Notes: generated by a model not told the origin, from the letters alone. 52,997 bases of DNA from Bacteroidetes bacterium 46-16 (GCA_001897835.1 MKUN01000041.1:1-52997); one strand, 5' to 3'. Numbered from the stretch's first letter, positions 24,859-34,561 are shown. Translations and numbers: made by a program.

Positions 24859-26439
24859 TCAGAAGGTTGAAGTGATACCGAGTTTCACCCCACTGAATGC
24901 AGGTTCATACCGGCATACGCCACCTGTACAGTTGATACCGTCCACCTGTTTTACGTAAGCTAAAGTAAAGCGGTGCGGCCCTTTGGTATAAGCAGTGAAA
25001 ATATTGTAGTAATGGTTAGCCTCATGTCCGGGTGTCGGCTCTATATTGTACATATCGGATACCGCAAACGAAAATTTAGGCGCGATATTAAACTCAAGCA
25101 AGCCAAAAAGCCATGAGCCATAATCCTGTTTGGTGCTCATGTATTCGCCTTCAAGGCGTATTGAGTGCTTGCTTGTAATACGATAGGTCACTTCTGCAAA
25201 AGGTGTTATCGCAGTGATGATGGGCACACCCGGTTTTACCTGGTAAAGCTCCTGGTTGTACTGCATATATTGCAGGCCACCATCTATGATCCATTTATCA
25301 AGACCGCGAAAATCACATTCTGCATAGCCTTCGCGATACAGTTTTACATTGGTCAATGTATTAATATAGGTGCCTGTAAGCGTTATTGTCGTATTGTCAT
25401 TGGGCGCTACCAACACATCGGCACCAAAAGCCTGTTCCGAAAGGTCCTGCGAAGCAGGTGTGTAACGCGACATAAGGCGCTGAGGACGCAGGCGGGCAAC
25501 AATTGGCTGCCAGTTGAGCACCCCGCGTATCAATACTTCGTTGGGCGAAGTGCGCATAACAAAATTCTCGGTACGCTTACCGGTGAGGTTGACCGCAATG
25601 CCTTTGTGGGCCCAGCCCAAGGTACTGTACACCACATTACCCGGCTTATCTACAAGCAGGCCAGAGCTACTTACTATTGCTTCATGCGTTTTATAGGCGC
25701 CTTCAATGTACCATGAGAAATCACCTACTGTAAGCGTATTGTAGCCTGTAAATGCATAGGTATTATACATAGGCACAAAACGGGTGCTTACGTCCTGGCT
25801 GTTGATCGACGATACTACACCGTCCATCGAGTTCTGGTCAAGTGTGCGGTTCAATACGCCGATACCTGGTAAAAGGTGCGCATTGCTACCCAAGCTAAAA
25901 TCGCCCTCTGCATTAAAGCCTTTTATGATCGGGTTGTACCGGCCAAAGGTGGCTACATTTTTCTGCTGCCCGGTAAAGCCTTTAAGGTTTATGTTATCGG
26001 TCAATTTGTATTTGAGCTCCAAACCCACCAATGCATTATCTATAAGCAGTCCCCTGTCCTCGTATGCACGGAACAGGATGCCGCTGCCTATCTGGTCGTA
26101 TATATAACCGGCGGTAACGGTGAGTCCTTTATATTCTTTGCTCAGGCTCCATGCACCGAGGCCAAAACCATTCATTGCCTGTACCGGATTGTAGAGGTTA
26201 GAATTGTGAAATGCATCGGCACGCACATAAGCAGTAAAGCCCTTATAATTATAGCGTACACCCAGCCATGCTTCACCACCGCTTAGATAATTGTCATATA
26301 AAGGATTATTTCCTGCACCAATGCTTGTATCCGACTGGAAAAAATTTGCATTCAGCATCAGATCGCCGGAAAGTGTACCTTGTGCGTATATTTTCACCGA
26401 AATAAAAGCCAGCAAAAATAAAAGAGCTATTTTTCGCAT
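24859..26439 (-). CDS. Outer-membrane beta-barrel protein, DUF6029-like
   Basis: The 526-aa protein has a signal peptide (1-19, ending IYAQ) and alternating amphipathic strands throughout, ending in Phe (GVKLGITSTF), as expected of an outer-membrane barrel. Strands such as AWLGVRYNYKGFTAYVRADA and FTLAYVKQV are typical. It resembles the DUF6029 family, which in Bacteroidota is often encoded beside TlpA/Omp28-like thioredoxin genes; this assignment is from memory. It diverges from a TlpA-like thioredoxin gene and is followed by nadB with a 2-bp gap. Function unknown; a porin or assembly role is possible. Confidence 0.8.
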   Translation of the reverse strand: MRKIALLFLLAFISVKIYAQGTLSGDLMLNANFFQSDTSIGAGNNPLYDNYLSGGEAWLGVRYNYKGFTAYVRADAFHNSNLYNPVQAMNGFGLGAWSLSKEYKGLTVTAGYIYDQIGSGILFRAYEDRGLLIDNALVGLELKYKLTDNINLKGFTGQQKNVATFGRYNPIIKGFNAEGDFSLGSNAHLLPGIGVLNRTLDQNSMDGVVSSINSQDVSTRFVPMYNTYAFTGYNTLTVGDFSWYIEGAYKTHEAIVSSSGLLVDKPGNVVYSTLGWAHKGIAVNLTGKRTENFVMRTSPNEVLIRGVLNWQPIVARLRPQRLMSRYTPASQDLSEQAFGADVLVAPNDNTTITLTGTYINTLTNVKLYREGYAECDFRGLDKWIIDGGLQYMQYNQELYQVKPGVPIITAITPFAEVTYRITSKHSIRLEGEYMSTKQDYGSWLFGLLEFNIAPKFSFAVSDMYNIEPTPGHEANHYYNIFTAYTKGPHRFTLAYVKQVDGINCTGGVCRYEPAFSGVKLGITSTF

Positions 26440-26530
26440 TAACAGTGTTAAAGTTTTAAAATTTTTCCGAAATTAGAACCTTTACGAAAAACTGGCAAGG
26501 TTTTCGATTATATTATACAAACAAATAGAT

Positions 26531-27022
26531 ATGAAAAAAATCGTAGCTGCTTTGGCAGGCCTTTTTATTGCTACTGCGGTACAGGCACAAAGCGAATTAC
26601 CCAGTACGCAGGTAAAAGATGTAAATACCAGTAAAAAAGTGGCTTTTAATGAGACTTTTGAACAAGGAAAAGTAACCCTGGTAAGCTTTTGGGCCACCTG
26701 GTGCGTACCCTGCAAAAAAGAAATAAAAAATATCCAAAAGAAGCTGCCGGATTGGAAAAAAGAGGTGGATTTCAATTATGAGACCGTTTCTATCGATGAA
26801 TCGAGGAATGAAGGGCTGGTGCGCAGCTATGCCAAAATGCAAGGCTGGGAGTTCCCTTTTTATATAGATCCGAACTCAGATCTGAAACGTTCTCTGAATT
26901 TCCAGTCTGTTCCCTTCACCATTATTATCGATAAGAACGGTAAGGTAGCCTATATGCATTCTGGCTATGAAGAAGGTGGCGAAGAAGAAGTTTTTGCAAA
27001 AGTGAAAGAATTAAGCAAATAG
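26531..27022 (+). CDS. Periplasmic TlpA-like thiol-disulfide oxidoreductase
   Basis: The 163-aa protein has a signal peptide (1-20, ending VQAQ) and a thioredoxin fold. The redox motif is WATWCVPCKKE with Cys58 and Cys61, and the cis-Pro lies in LNFQSVPFTIIIDKNG. Such proteins reduce or rearrange disulfides of envelope proteins. Its divergent neighbour encodes a DUF6029-like barrel protein, a recurring pairing that suggests a shared envelope job. The short shared intergenic region (26440-26530) is A/T-rich. I did not find a full consensus promoter in it. Confidence 0.9.
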   Translation: MKKIVAALAGLFIATAVQAQSELPSTQVKDVNTSKKVAFNETFEQGKVTLVSFWATWCVPCKKEIKNIQKKLPDWKKEVDFNYETVSIDESRNEGLVRSYAKMQGWEFPFYIDPNSDLKRSLNFQSVPFTIIIDKNGKVAYMHSGYEEGGEEEVFAKVKELSK

Positions 27023-27036
27023 ATAGCCTTTATGAA

Positions 27037-27074
27037 AAGAGCGTACAGGTAATATTGCCTGTACGCTCTTTTAT
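27037..27074. terminator. Bidirectional terminator between the thioredoxin gene and galE
   Basis: The 13-bp perfect arms AAGAGCGTACAGG / CCTGTACGCTCTT are followed by TTTATTTT on the plus strand and TTTCAT on the minus strand. The hairpin lies between two convergent stop codons. Confidence 0.88.
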
Positions 27075-27075
27075 T

Positions 27076-28116
27076 TTAGTTGAGCTGTATCTTTTCGGCC
27101 TCTTTTTTCATGGTCAATTCCCAGCGCCATGCAGTATCCATCATCTGGTCGAGGTCATATTTAGGAGTCCAGCCCAGCAGGTCGTGGGCCTTATTATTAT
27201 TGGCATATACAGCTACCACATCGCCTGGGCGGCGTGGGCCTATCTTATAGTTCAGTTTCTGTCCTGATGCTTTTTCGAAGGCATCGATAAGCTCTAACAC
27301 GGTAACGCCATTGCCGGTACCCAGGTTAAAGACCTCACATTTATCGGTATTCCTGCCCTCAATAGTGTATTGCAGCGCTTTTGTATGCGCATTGGCTATA
27401 TCCATTACATGTACATAGTCGCGCACGCATGAGCCATCGCGCGTAGGATAGTCATTACCAAATACCTGCATCTCCATACGCTTGCCGATAGCAGTTTGCG
27501 TGATCATGGGCACAAGATTCTCCGGCTTTTCCTGCAATTCGCCTATAAGTGCTGAAGGGTGAGCCCCTACAGGATTAAAATATCTTAATAGTGTTACATT
27601 GAATTTCCTGTTTTGGCGGGCAAAATCGCGGCATATGGCCTCGCCCATTTGCTTGGTACGCGCATAAGGCGATTCCGGTTCTCCGATCGGTGCAGTCTCC
27701 ATAACAGGCAATTCTTTGGGATTACCATATACCGAACAGGATGAAGAAAATACGAACTGGTTGATATGATGTTCCTGTGCACATTGCAATACGTTGACCA
27801 GCGAATTGATGTTATTCCTGAAGTATTTTAACGGCTCCTGTACCGATTCGGGCACTGATTTGAATGCTGCGAAATGGATAATGCCACAAATACCTGGATT
27901 TTCGATGAAGAGGGCCTCGGTATCTTCTATATTGCAAAGATTGACCTTATAGTTCTTAACACTACGACCAGTTATCAGCTCAACACCCTGTATCATGCGC
28001 AAAGAGCCGCGCGACAGGTCATCAACTGATATCACTTCAAAACCATGCTCTATAAGGTCGATTATCGTGTGCGCACCTATATAACCGCAACCGCCTGTAA
28101 CCAGGATCTTCTTCAT
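27076..28116 (-). CDS. galE: UDP-glucose 4-epimerase
   Basis: The 346-aa short-chain dehydrogenase-fold enzyme interconverts UDP-glucose and UDP-galactose. The NAD-binding motif VTGGCGYIGAH is at the N-terminus. The catalytic Ser is in FSSSCSVYGNP and the Tyr-x3-Lys pair in ESPYARTKQMGE. LRYFNPVGAHPS and the C-terminal LGWTPKYDL also match GalE. Other UDP-sugar epimerases share the fold, so specificity for galactose is likely but not certain. It follows cysS and an ABC exporter on the same strand and has a possible promoter of its own. Confidence 0.92.
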   Translation of the reverse strand: MKKILVTGGCGYIGAHTIIDLIEHGFEVISVDDLSRGSLRMIQGVELITGRSVKNYKVNLCNIEDTEALFIENPGICGIIHFAAFKSVPESVQEPLKYFRNNINSLVNVLQCAQEHHINQFVFSSSCSVYGNPKELPVMETAPIGEPESPYARTKQMGEAICRDFARQNRKFNVTLLRYFNPVGAHPSALIGELQEKPENLVPMITQTAIGKRMEMQVFGNDYPTRDGSCVRDYVHVMDIANAHTKALQYTIEGRNTDKCEVFNLGTGNGVTVLELIDAFEKASGQKLNYKIGPRRPGDVVAVYANNNKAHDLLGWTPKYDLDQMMDTAWRWELTMKKEAEKIQLN

Positions 28117-28132
28117 CCAATACTATTTGCTG

Positions 28133-28165
28133 CAAATATACCGTATCTATTTCACCTGCTGCAAT
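28133..28165 (-). promoter_or_regulatory. Possible galE promoter
   Basis: On the minus strand TATATTTG (28133-28140) matches the -7 consensus. ATTG (28162-28165), 21 nt upstream, is a one-mismatch -33 box. It lies within the end of the upstream ABC gene. Confidence 0.45.
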
Positions 28166-29946
28166 TCCACCAGTTTTTTATAAAGTCCGTCAAGCTTTAT
28201 TAACTCAAAGTGTGTGCCCCTTTCTGCGACCTGGCCTTTATCTAGCACAATTATCTCATCGGCATGCTGCACTGTAGAGAGGCGGTGTGCAATGACGATA
28301 CAGGTGCGGTTCTTCATCAGGTTATTGATGGCATCCTGCACCATACGTTCGCTCTCGGTATCGAGCGATGATGTAGCCTCATCAAGTATGAGGATAGGGG
28401 GATTCTTAAGCACCGCACGCGCTATGGTAACCCTCTGGCGTTCGCCGCCACTTAGCCTGCTGCCCCTGTCGCCGGCAACGGTTTGATAGCCTTCACTTTT
28501 TTGTGTAATGAAATTATGTGCATTGGCTATTCTTGCAGCATCCTCTACCTGCTCTTGCGTAGCACCGCCAGTGCCCAGCGTTATATTGTTGTATATCGTA
28601 TCGTTGAAGAGTACCGGGTCCTGGCCTACTACACCCATAAGCCTGCGCAGGTCGCTCAATTTGTATTCCTTTATATTGATACCGTCAAGCAATATCTCCC
28701 CGCCGGTAACATCATGAAAGCGCGGGATAAGATCAACCAATGTTGATTTGCCTGCTCCTGATGCGCCAACTAATGCCACCGTCTTACCCTTGGGAACAAG
28801 TATATCGATACCGCCGAGTATCTTTTTATCGCCATAAGCGAATTGTACATTCCTGAGCTCGATGGCTGTATTAAATTCAGTTACAGGTTTGGCATCTGGC
28901 AGTTCTTTCAAAGAATTTTCAACAGTGAGCAAATGCTCGATGCGATCGAGTGCCGCAGCACCTTTCTGAGCGTTGTTATATGCCGAGGATATATTTTTAA
29001 ACGGTGTGATGATCTGGTAAAAGAGAGAAATGTACCAAATAAATACAGGGCCGGTCATTGCAGTATGCCCTGAAAAAATAAGGTTACCACCATAAAGCAA
29101 TATGATACAGACCACAATGATGCCCATCGTTTCCGATAATGGCGAACCCAGTTCTTTACGCGCTGCGATCTTGTTACGTACACGAAACAGGGTATTATTC
29201 ACTTCCATGAAACGCAGGTACTGGTGCTTTTCGGCATTGAAGGCCTTTATCACGCGCATGCCTACCAGTGTTTCATCTATGATACCAAGTATAGTACCCA
29301 GGTATTGCTGTGCCAGGTTGGAAGGGCGCTTCAGCGATTTGCCGATCTTACCTATTACCAAACCTGCAAAGGGAAGAAACAATAAGAGAAATAAAGTAAG
29401 CTGCGGGCTTATGTAAATCATAGTGGCCAGTGTAATGATAATGGCGAGGGGGTCGCGGATAAATATCTCGAGCACACTGAGTATAGAGGTTTCCAACTCA
29501 TTGATATCATTGGTCATGCGTGACATCAGGTCGCCTTTGCGCTCTTCAGTAAAGAAGCCTATCGGCAGGGAGAGCGTTTTTGTAAACAGATCATTGCGCA
29601 GGCGGCGAAGGATGGCATTACGTAAAGGGTTGAGTATATATGCCGAAAGGTAAACAAAGAGGTTCTTAAGCGTAGTGGCAATGACCACAACAATAGCCGT
29701 ATAGGACAAGGCCGTCATTTTGCCATGAGCCACGCTGAAGTCATAAATATAATTGGTGACCTTTGCCAGCAAACCTGCAGCACCAGGATTAGGCTTTGAA
29801 TCGGTAAAAAGTAACTGCAGCACGGGGACCAGCATGCCGAATGAGAACAATGCGAACAGGATACCCAGCAAGCTGAACATAAAATACAGCAATACCTGGC
29901 TTCGGTATTCGGCCAGGTAAGCAGTATATTTAATTAGTCTTTTCAT
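28147..29946 (-). CDS. ABC exporter of the MsbA-like group
   Basis: This 599-aa half-transporter has an N-terminal six-helix membrane domain (about 1-320) and a C-terminal ATPase domain (about 345-590). Walker A is VGASGAGKSTL, the signature is LSGGERQRVTIARAVL, Walker B is ILILDEATSSLD, and the H-loop is IAHRLSTV. Compared with the other exporter in this window its membrane domain is closer to lipid A flippases (MsbA type), as I judge by eye. It starts 6 bp after cysS on the same strand, and galE follows 30 bp later. A glycolipid export role would fit galE next door, but that is inference. Confidence 0.92.
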   Translation of the reverse strand: MKRLIKYTAYLAEYRSQVLLYFMFSLLGILFALFSFGMLVPVLQLLFTDSKPNPGAAGLLAKVTNYIYDFSVAHGKMTALSYTAIVVVIATTLKNLFVYLSAYILNPLRNAILRRLRNDLFTKTLSLPIGFFTEERKGDLMSRMTNDINELETSILSVLEIFIRDPLAIIITLATMIYISPQLTLFLLLFLPFAGLVIGKIGKSLKRPSNLAQQYLGTILGIIDETLVGMRVIKAFNAEKHQYLRFMEVNNTLFRVRNKIAARKELGSPLSETMGIIVVCIILLYGGNLIFSGHTAMTGPVFIWYISLFYQIITPFKNISSAYNNAQKGAAALDRIEHLLTVENSLKELPDAKPVTEFNTAIELRNVQFAYGDKKILGGIDILVPKGKTVALVGASGAGKSTLVDLIPRFHDVTGGEILLDGINIKEYKLSDLRRLMGVVGQDPVLFNDTIYNNITLGTGGATQEQVEDAARIANAHNFITQKSEGYQTVAGDRGSRLSGGERQRVTIARAVLKNPPILILDEATSSLDTESERMVQDAINNLMKNRTCIVIAHRLSTVQHADEIIVLDKGQVAERGTHFELIKLDGLYKKLVELQQVK

Positions 29947-29952
29947 CTGCGC

Positions 29953-31446
29953 CTATTCGATCGTATATGATACTGTCCCGTCTTTCTCGTCTTTGAGCAA
30001 AACGCCCGCTTCTGCCAGTTTATTGCGTATCTGGTCGCTGGTAGCGAAGTCTTTACGTGTCCTGGCATCTTTGCGCATCTCTATGAGCAAGGCCAGCACT
30101 TTATCGAGCTTATCTGTTTGCTGCTCCTGCATAGCCTGCATGCCGAGTATATCAACCAGGTATGTTTTGAAGGTATCCTGCAGTAATGCAAAAGTATCTG
30201 CACTCAAAGCACCGGCAGCCACCTGGCCGCCCTTTATGCCATTGATGACCGGGGCCATTTCAAAAAGATTGGCTATGACTTTTGCGGTGTTGAAATCGTC
30301 GTCCATAAATTCTTTGCATTCATGGCACCAGGTTCTTACCTGCCCATCCAGTTCGCCGTCTGCCGGCACTGTATTGCCGGGGTGCTGCAGCTCCTGTAAT
30401 ACCTCATAAGCTTCCCATAAGCGACGAAATGCACGCTCTGAAGCCTGCAAAGCCTCATTGGAAAAATCGAGCGTACTGCGATAGTGGGTCTGCAGTATAT
30501 AGAAACGCACTACCATAGGGTGGTATGCCTGCTCGAGCATCGGGTGTTCACCCGTGAAAAGCTCTGTCAGTTTGATCACGTTGTTATAACTCTTACCCAT
30601 CTTTTTCCCGTTGATCGTGATCATGTTATTGTGCATCCAGTAACGCACAGGTGCATGACCGTGGGCAATGGTAGACTGGGCTATCTCACTTTCATGATGC
30701 GGGAACAAAAGGTCCATACCTCCACCATGTATATCAAATGTTTCACCAAGGTATTTACTGCTCATTGCAGAGCATTCTATATGCCAGCCGGGGAAACCCT
30801 CGCCCCATGGGCTTGTCCAGCGCATGATATGCTCCGGCGGGGCATTTTTCCACAGTGCAAAGTCAACTTTATTACGTTTTTCGTCCTGTCCTTCAAGGTC
30901 GCGCGTAGTTTCGAGCAGGTCATCAAGCACACGGCCAGAAAGCTTGCCATAAGGATAGGTTTCCGCATACTTTTTTACATCAAAGTACACAGAACCGTTC
31001 ACCTCGTAAGCATATCCTTTTGCTATGATATCCTGTATCATGTTTATCTGCTCAATAATGTGCCCTGTAGCTGTAGGCTCTATGCTGGGCTCTTCGCAAT
31101 TGAAACGGTGCATACCCCAATGATACAGGTTGGTGTATTTATGCACCAGCTCCATAGGTTCCATACGTTCAAGCTGGGCCTTCTTGCTCACTTTATCTTC
31201 GGCTTCGCGACCTTCTTCTTCAAAGTGGCCAGCATCGGTAATATTACGCACATAACGCACCCTGTAACCAAGGTGGCGCAGGTAACGATACACAATATCG
31301 AAAGTGATATAAGGCCGTGCATGACCCAGGTGCGACTCTCCGGACACCGTAGGGCCGCAAACGTACAGGCCTACGTGTCCGGGAACAAGGGCTTCAAATT
31401 TCTCTTTCTGGCGTGTATAAGAATTATGTAAATGCAGATCTGACAT
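29953..31446 (-). CDS. cysS: Cysteinyl-tRNA synthetase
   Basis: The 497-aa class I synthetase charges tRNA-Cys. The zinc-ligand Cys30 precedes [16 protein letters not shown], where HLGH (39-42) is the HIGH motif. The second zinc Cys lies in [14 protein letters not shown], and the KMSKS loop reads KKMGKSYNN, with Gly for the usual first Ser. The C-terminus includes the anticodon-binding helices. It heads a minus-strand operon with the ABC exporter and probably galE. A consensus promoter lies 18 bp upstream. Confidence 0.96.
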   Translation of the reverse strand: MSDLHLHNSYTRQKEKFEALVPGHVGLYVCGPTVSGESHLGHARPYITFDIVYRYLRHLGYRVRYVRNITDAGHFEEEGREAEDKVSKKAQLERMEPMELVHKYTNLYHWGMHRFNCEEPSIEPTATGHIIEQINMIQDIIAKGYAYEVNGSVYFDVKKYAETYPYGKLSGRVLDDLLETTRDLEGQDEKRNKVDFALWKNAPPEHIMRWTSPWGEGFPGWHIECSAMSSKYLGETFDIHGGGMDLLFPHHESEIAQSTIAHGHAPVRYWMHNNMITINGKKMGKSYNNVIKLTELFTGEHPMLEQAYHPMVVRFYILQTHYRSTLDFSNEALQASERAFRRLWEAYEVLQELQHPGNTVPADGELDGQVRTWCHECKEFMDDDFNTAKVIANLFEMAPVINGIKGGQVAAGALSADTFALLQDTFKTYLVDILGMQAMQEQQTDKLDKVLALLIEMRKDARTRKDFATSDQIRNKLAEAGVLLKDEKDGTVSYTIE

Positions 31447-31463
31447 TCCTAAAAAAATAATTG

Positions 31464-31496
31464 CAAAAATATGGTTTAAATGATTGGCAAGGCAAA
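31464..31496 (-). promoter_or_regulatory. Consensus Bacteroidota promoter for cysS
   Basis: On the minus strand TTTG (31493-31496), 21 nt, then TATTTTTG (31464-31471) match TTTG-N19-21-TAnnTTTG exactly. The start codon lies 18 bp downstream. Confidence 0.75.
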
Positions 31497-31636
31497 ATAA
31501 ATGATCGTGGGTTCAACCGGCCCGATCAACACAGACAACAACAGGAAGTGAATATAATTTTTTTATTTGCCATGTTATTGCAAGATACGCCATAAAGGCA
31601 AAGCATCCAAAAAAATAATATTTAGGGCGCTTCCAT

Positions 31637-32770
31637 TCAGTTAATAACCCTAAAATTAGCTATGACCGGATTATGATCGGACGCATAGATAGCAGGGCAT
31701 TTATAGCCTATAATTTCCAATGCCGCAGGATCGTAAAACATATCGTCGATACGGAGGGTGAAGAGTATCTGGTTATAGGTGCGGCCAAAGCCCCGGCCTT
31801 TATCAAGGAAAGCATCGTGCAGCCCGCCACGTATAGTATGATATGTATAAGAGGCGGGCAGGTCGTTAAAATCGCCACTGATGAATACAGGGTATGGGCT
31901 TGTTTTTATTATAGCTGCAATAGTATCGGCCTCCTGTGCACGAATGGCAAAGGAACGGTTGAACTTCCATATGAAAGAACGGGAGCGCTTTATCTCCTGT
32001 ATGCCCGGGGTGTGCTCTTTTACTTCGTGCAGGTAGGCCCTGTCATAGTCATTGATATTGAAGGAGAAGAGGTGCAGGAAGAACATGCGCATCTTTTTGC
32101 CACTCAGTACCACATCGGCCTGCTGCATAATGATCCAATCGCCTAAATGGTATACTTTATAATCAAGCAAGGGATATTTGGAAAAGATCATTGTACCCAG
32201 CACTACATCAGTACCCAGCGTATTATCGACCCCAAAACGATATTCCTTAAACCCACAACGCTCCAATATGCTTTGTTCATTGTTCTTAGTGCTGCTGTCG
32301 CGATACATGTAATACTCCGGCAATACCAAGATGTCCGGGTTTTCTTTTTTTATGGTATTCATTACCTGTTCACGGTCTTTCTTTTGCGCACCATATTGTT
32401 TGTTATACAGGCCCATACCATGTATGTTCCAATGCATGATCCTGACACTGCCAGCCCGCGTCTCCATATCATTGGTTGTAAAATAGTTGAAAGCAAACAC
32501 CGTTGCCACGAGCCTGTAACAAATGACCAGTGATACCAAGGATATAAGGGCTCGGGGCTTTTTGCGCGACAGGAGCCAAATGAATGCAAAAGCGATATTG
32601 ACAATTATGGCAAATGGTATGGTAAGAGAGCATATAGCTATATACCGATACTGTGCGGGACTTATATATGAAGACAGGTAACAGCAAGCCAGCCAAAAAA
32701 CTGCGCAGATATTTAAAATGATCAAGGCATGGCTTATGAGCCGGTTGAGTATGCCAGTTGTCTTCTCCAC
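31637..32770 (-). CDS. Membrane-anchored endonuclease/exonuclease/phosphatase-family protein
   Basis: The 377-aa protein starts with GTG (32770); no in-frame ATG lies near it. Three N-terminal transmembrane helices (about 12-95) are followed by an EEP catalytic domain. The metal and catalytic motifs are present: Asn in IMHWNIHG, Glu in LVLPEYYM, Asp-Asn in FISGDFNDLP and Asp-His in YASDHNPVI. These enzymes cleave phosphodiesters in nucleic acids, sphingolipids or inositol lipids. The substrate here is unknown, and the topology suggests an extracytoplasmic domain. It is the last gene of the operon with the rhomboid pair, 7 bp after the pseudo-rhomboid stop codon. Confidence 0.88.
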   Translation of the reverse strand: MEKTTGILNRLISHALIILNICAVFWLACCYLSSYISPAQYRYIAICSLTIPFAIIVNIAFAFIWLLSRKKPRALISLVSLVICYRLVATVFAFNYFTTNDMETRAGSVRIMHWNIHGMGLYNKQYGAQKKDREQVMNTIKKENPDILVLPEYYMYRDSSTKNNEQSILERCGFKEYRFGVDNTLGTDVVLGTMIFSKYPLLDYKVYHLGDWIIMQQADVVLSGKKMRMFFLHLFSFNINDYDRAYLHEVKEHTPGIQEIKRSRSFIWKFNRSFAIRAQEADTIAAIIKTSPYPVFISGDFNDLPASYTYHTIRGGLHDAFLDKGRGFGRTYNQILFTLRIDDMFYDPAALEIIGYKCPAIYASDHNPVIANFRVIN

Positions 32771-32777
32771 GTTTTGG

Positions 32778-33671
32778 TCAGTTTTCTTTGCTGGCTTTCA
32801 TTAATATTTCTTTCTCTTCATTAGTGAGTGAGCTATAGCCGTGGCGGCTTATTTTATCGAGGATATCATCGATGCGTTTCTGCGAAACTTCATTATGAGC
32901 ATGAACATGGTCCAGCACCTGTTTGCGTTTCTTTGAACTGCGGGCAACCATTTCGTTCGGGGTGACCGAACGTTCCATCCGTTCAAAAATATCATACATC
33001 CATGCCCCGGGACGATAGCCATTGCGGAGCAATCTTATATAAGTAAAGCCTGTAAGCCCTCCACCCAGCAGCATAAGCAGCAATACCGGCTGCATACCGG
33101 TACTCATAAGCAGGAGTACCAAAAATATAGCAGCAATGACCATAAGCGGTATACTGAAAGAATAGCCGAAGAACAACCTGTATTTGGGCGCAATGGTAAT
33201 AGCTGCAGCAGCCAGCGCCACCAAACCTACCTGAGCTCCCAGTATGCTGTGGCCTACTACAAATAAACTGCCGGGGATAAGCTGGGCCAGCAGACAAAAA
33301 ACGCCGCCAATAAGCAGGCTGTAAATAAAAATGGGGATCACCTGCCTGTAGCCTACCAGGGTTTGCACCACGCTGCCAAAACAATACAGCCATATCATAT
33401 TGCTGAACATCTCCCAAAAGCCGCCATGCACCCAACCATAGGTAAATAATGTCCACCATTTGGTCTTGAAAAGAGCCAGGGGGGGTAAAGCCACATTTCC
33501 TACCATGTACAAAGCCACCTGTCCTTTGGGTACACCTGCTATCCAGAGTATGGCCTCTACAAAATGATAGAGCACAAATGCAACACCGCAGGCAATAACA
33601 AGCTGCAATACCGCATTGTTGCGATAAGCGGGAAGAAAGACCGAGGGTGACCGTTTATATACCTTGCTCAT
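32778..33671 (-). CDS. Rhomboid-family membrane protein lacking the catalytic dyad
   Basis: From the ATG at 33671 it is 297 aa; the frame is open to a TTG at 33689. It has about six transmembrane segments with rhomboid layout, including WTLFTYGWVHGGFWEMFSNM, where the loop His and Asn of the oxyanion region remain. The position of the usual GxSG Ser reads GAQ (145-147), and the helix expected to carry the AHLGG His reads LMLLGGGLTGF, with Leu near 201. Both residues of the Ser-His dyad therefore appear lost. The C-terminus (from about 224) is charged and ends in ILDKISRHGYSSLTNEE, similar to tails on other Bacteroidota rhomboids. A chaperone-like or regulatory pseudoprotease role is likely. 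It follows an active rhomboid gene with a 14-bp gap. Confidence 0.85.
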   Translation of the reverse strand: MSKVYKRSPSVFLPAYRNNAVLQLVIACGVAFVLYHFVEAILWIAGVPKGQVALYMVGNVALPPLALFKTKWWTLFTYGWVHGGFWEMFSNMIWLYCFGSVVQTLVGYRQVIPIFIYSLLIGGVFCLLAQLIPGSLFVVGHSILGAQVGLVALAAAAITIAPKYRLFFGYSFSIPLMVIAAIFLVLLLMSTGMQPVLLLMLLGGGLTGFTYIRLLRNGYRPGAWMYDIFERMERSVTPNEMVARSSKKRKQVLDHVHAHNEVSQKRIDDILDKISRHGYSSLTNEEKEILMKASKEN

Positions 33672-33685
33672 TGTTCTTAAAGTTA

Positions 33686-34561
33686 TCAATAAAAATTGTT
33701 CCTGTTCCGCATGTTCCAGATCTTTAATAATATGAATGCAAACAACATACCGCCGAGGTGTGCATAGTGCGCTATATTATCGCCTGCAGAGTTTTGAATA
33801 CCTGAGTATAACTCGAAGAGGGCATAACCCGCTACCACCCATTTTGCCTTTATGGGCACCAGGAAATAAAAATATAACAGTGTATTGGGGAATAAATAAC
33901 CGAAAGCAAACAAAACCCCGAACACCGCACCGGAAGCACCAACCGTAGCCTCATCAAACATACCCCCAACATAATGATGTGCATTATCCCACCCTCCATG
34001 CAAATAACTGTTCAATGCTGTTTTTGACATTTCCATACAGTTGCTGCAATCAGCATGACTGAGCCAATAACTGCGCAGGCCCAAAAGATTGGTAGAAGGA
34101 TTATTTATATGCTGTTGAATGAACTGGCTAAAGTGTTCTGCTGTAGGATTGGATTGATACGCCATAAATGCCTTATTGACGGTCTCGAACTGGAAACCGA
34201 TCACAGCAAGATGGCACAAGGCAGCGCCAAGGCCGCATATCATATAAAAGGTAAAAAATCGTTTAGGTCCCCAAACATTCTCCAGCACACTACCAAACAT
34301 CCAAAGTGCGAACATATTGGAGAACAGGTGCAGGATAGTCATGTTCACATCATTGTAGCTGCCGTGCATGAACATATGCGTTACCAGTTGCCACCAATGG
34401 AAATAATGCGACCCCCAGTAATGCAGGCCAAACCAATCGGCCATATCTATACCCATCTTGCCCACTACGTATTGCGCGAATACAATAATGGTATTGATGA
34501 TAATGAGGTTTTTAACAACCGTAGGCAATACACGAAAACGGCCCGGCCTGAAATCAGTCAT
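33686..34561 (-). CDS. Rhomboid intramembrane serine protease
   Basis: From the ATG at 34561 (MTDFRPGRF) the protein is 291 aa; an open extension to 34615 has no family match. It cleaves transmembrane segments of membrane proteins. The catalytic Ser210 lies in VGASGAVFG and His268 in YAHLGGMLF. The oxyanion-hole region HMFMHGSYNDVNMTILH is followed by FSNMFALWMFG. A long insertion (about 125-205) between helices 3 and 4 contains a Cys-x2-Cys (DCSNCM) and many polar residues. It is part of an operon of dihydroorotase, MutS-like ATPase, two rhomboids and an EEP protein. Confidence 0.93.
   Translation of the reverse strand: MTDFRPGRFRVLPTVVKNLIIINTIIVFAQYVVGKMGIDMADWFGLHYWGSHYFHWWQLVTHMFMHGSYNDVNMTILHLFSNMFALWMFGSVLENVWGPKRFFTFYMICGLGAALCHLAVIGFQFETVNKAFMAYQSNPTAEHFSQFIQQHINNPSTNLLGLRSYWLSHADCSNCMEMSKTALNSYLHGGWDNAHHYVGGMFDEATVGASGAVFGVLFAFGYLFPNTLLYFYFLVPIKAKWVVAGYALFELYSGIQNSAGDNIAHYAHLGGMLFAFILLKIWNMRNRNNFY

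Noticed and set aside
30484-31431. Plus-strand open frame opposite cysS
   Set aside because: cysS is unmistakable on the minus strand here; the antisense translation shows no recognisable family and unusual composition.
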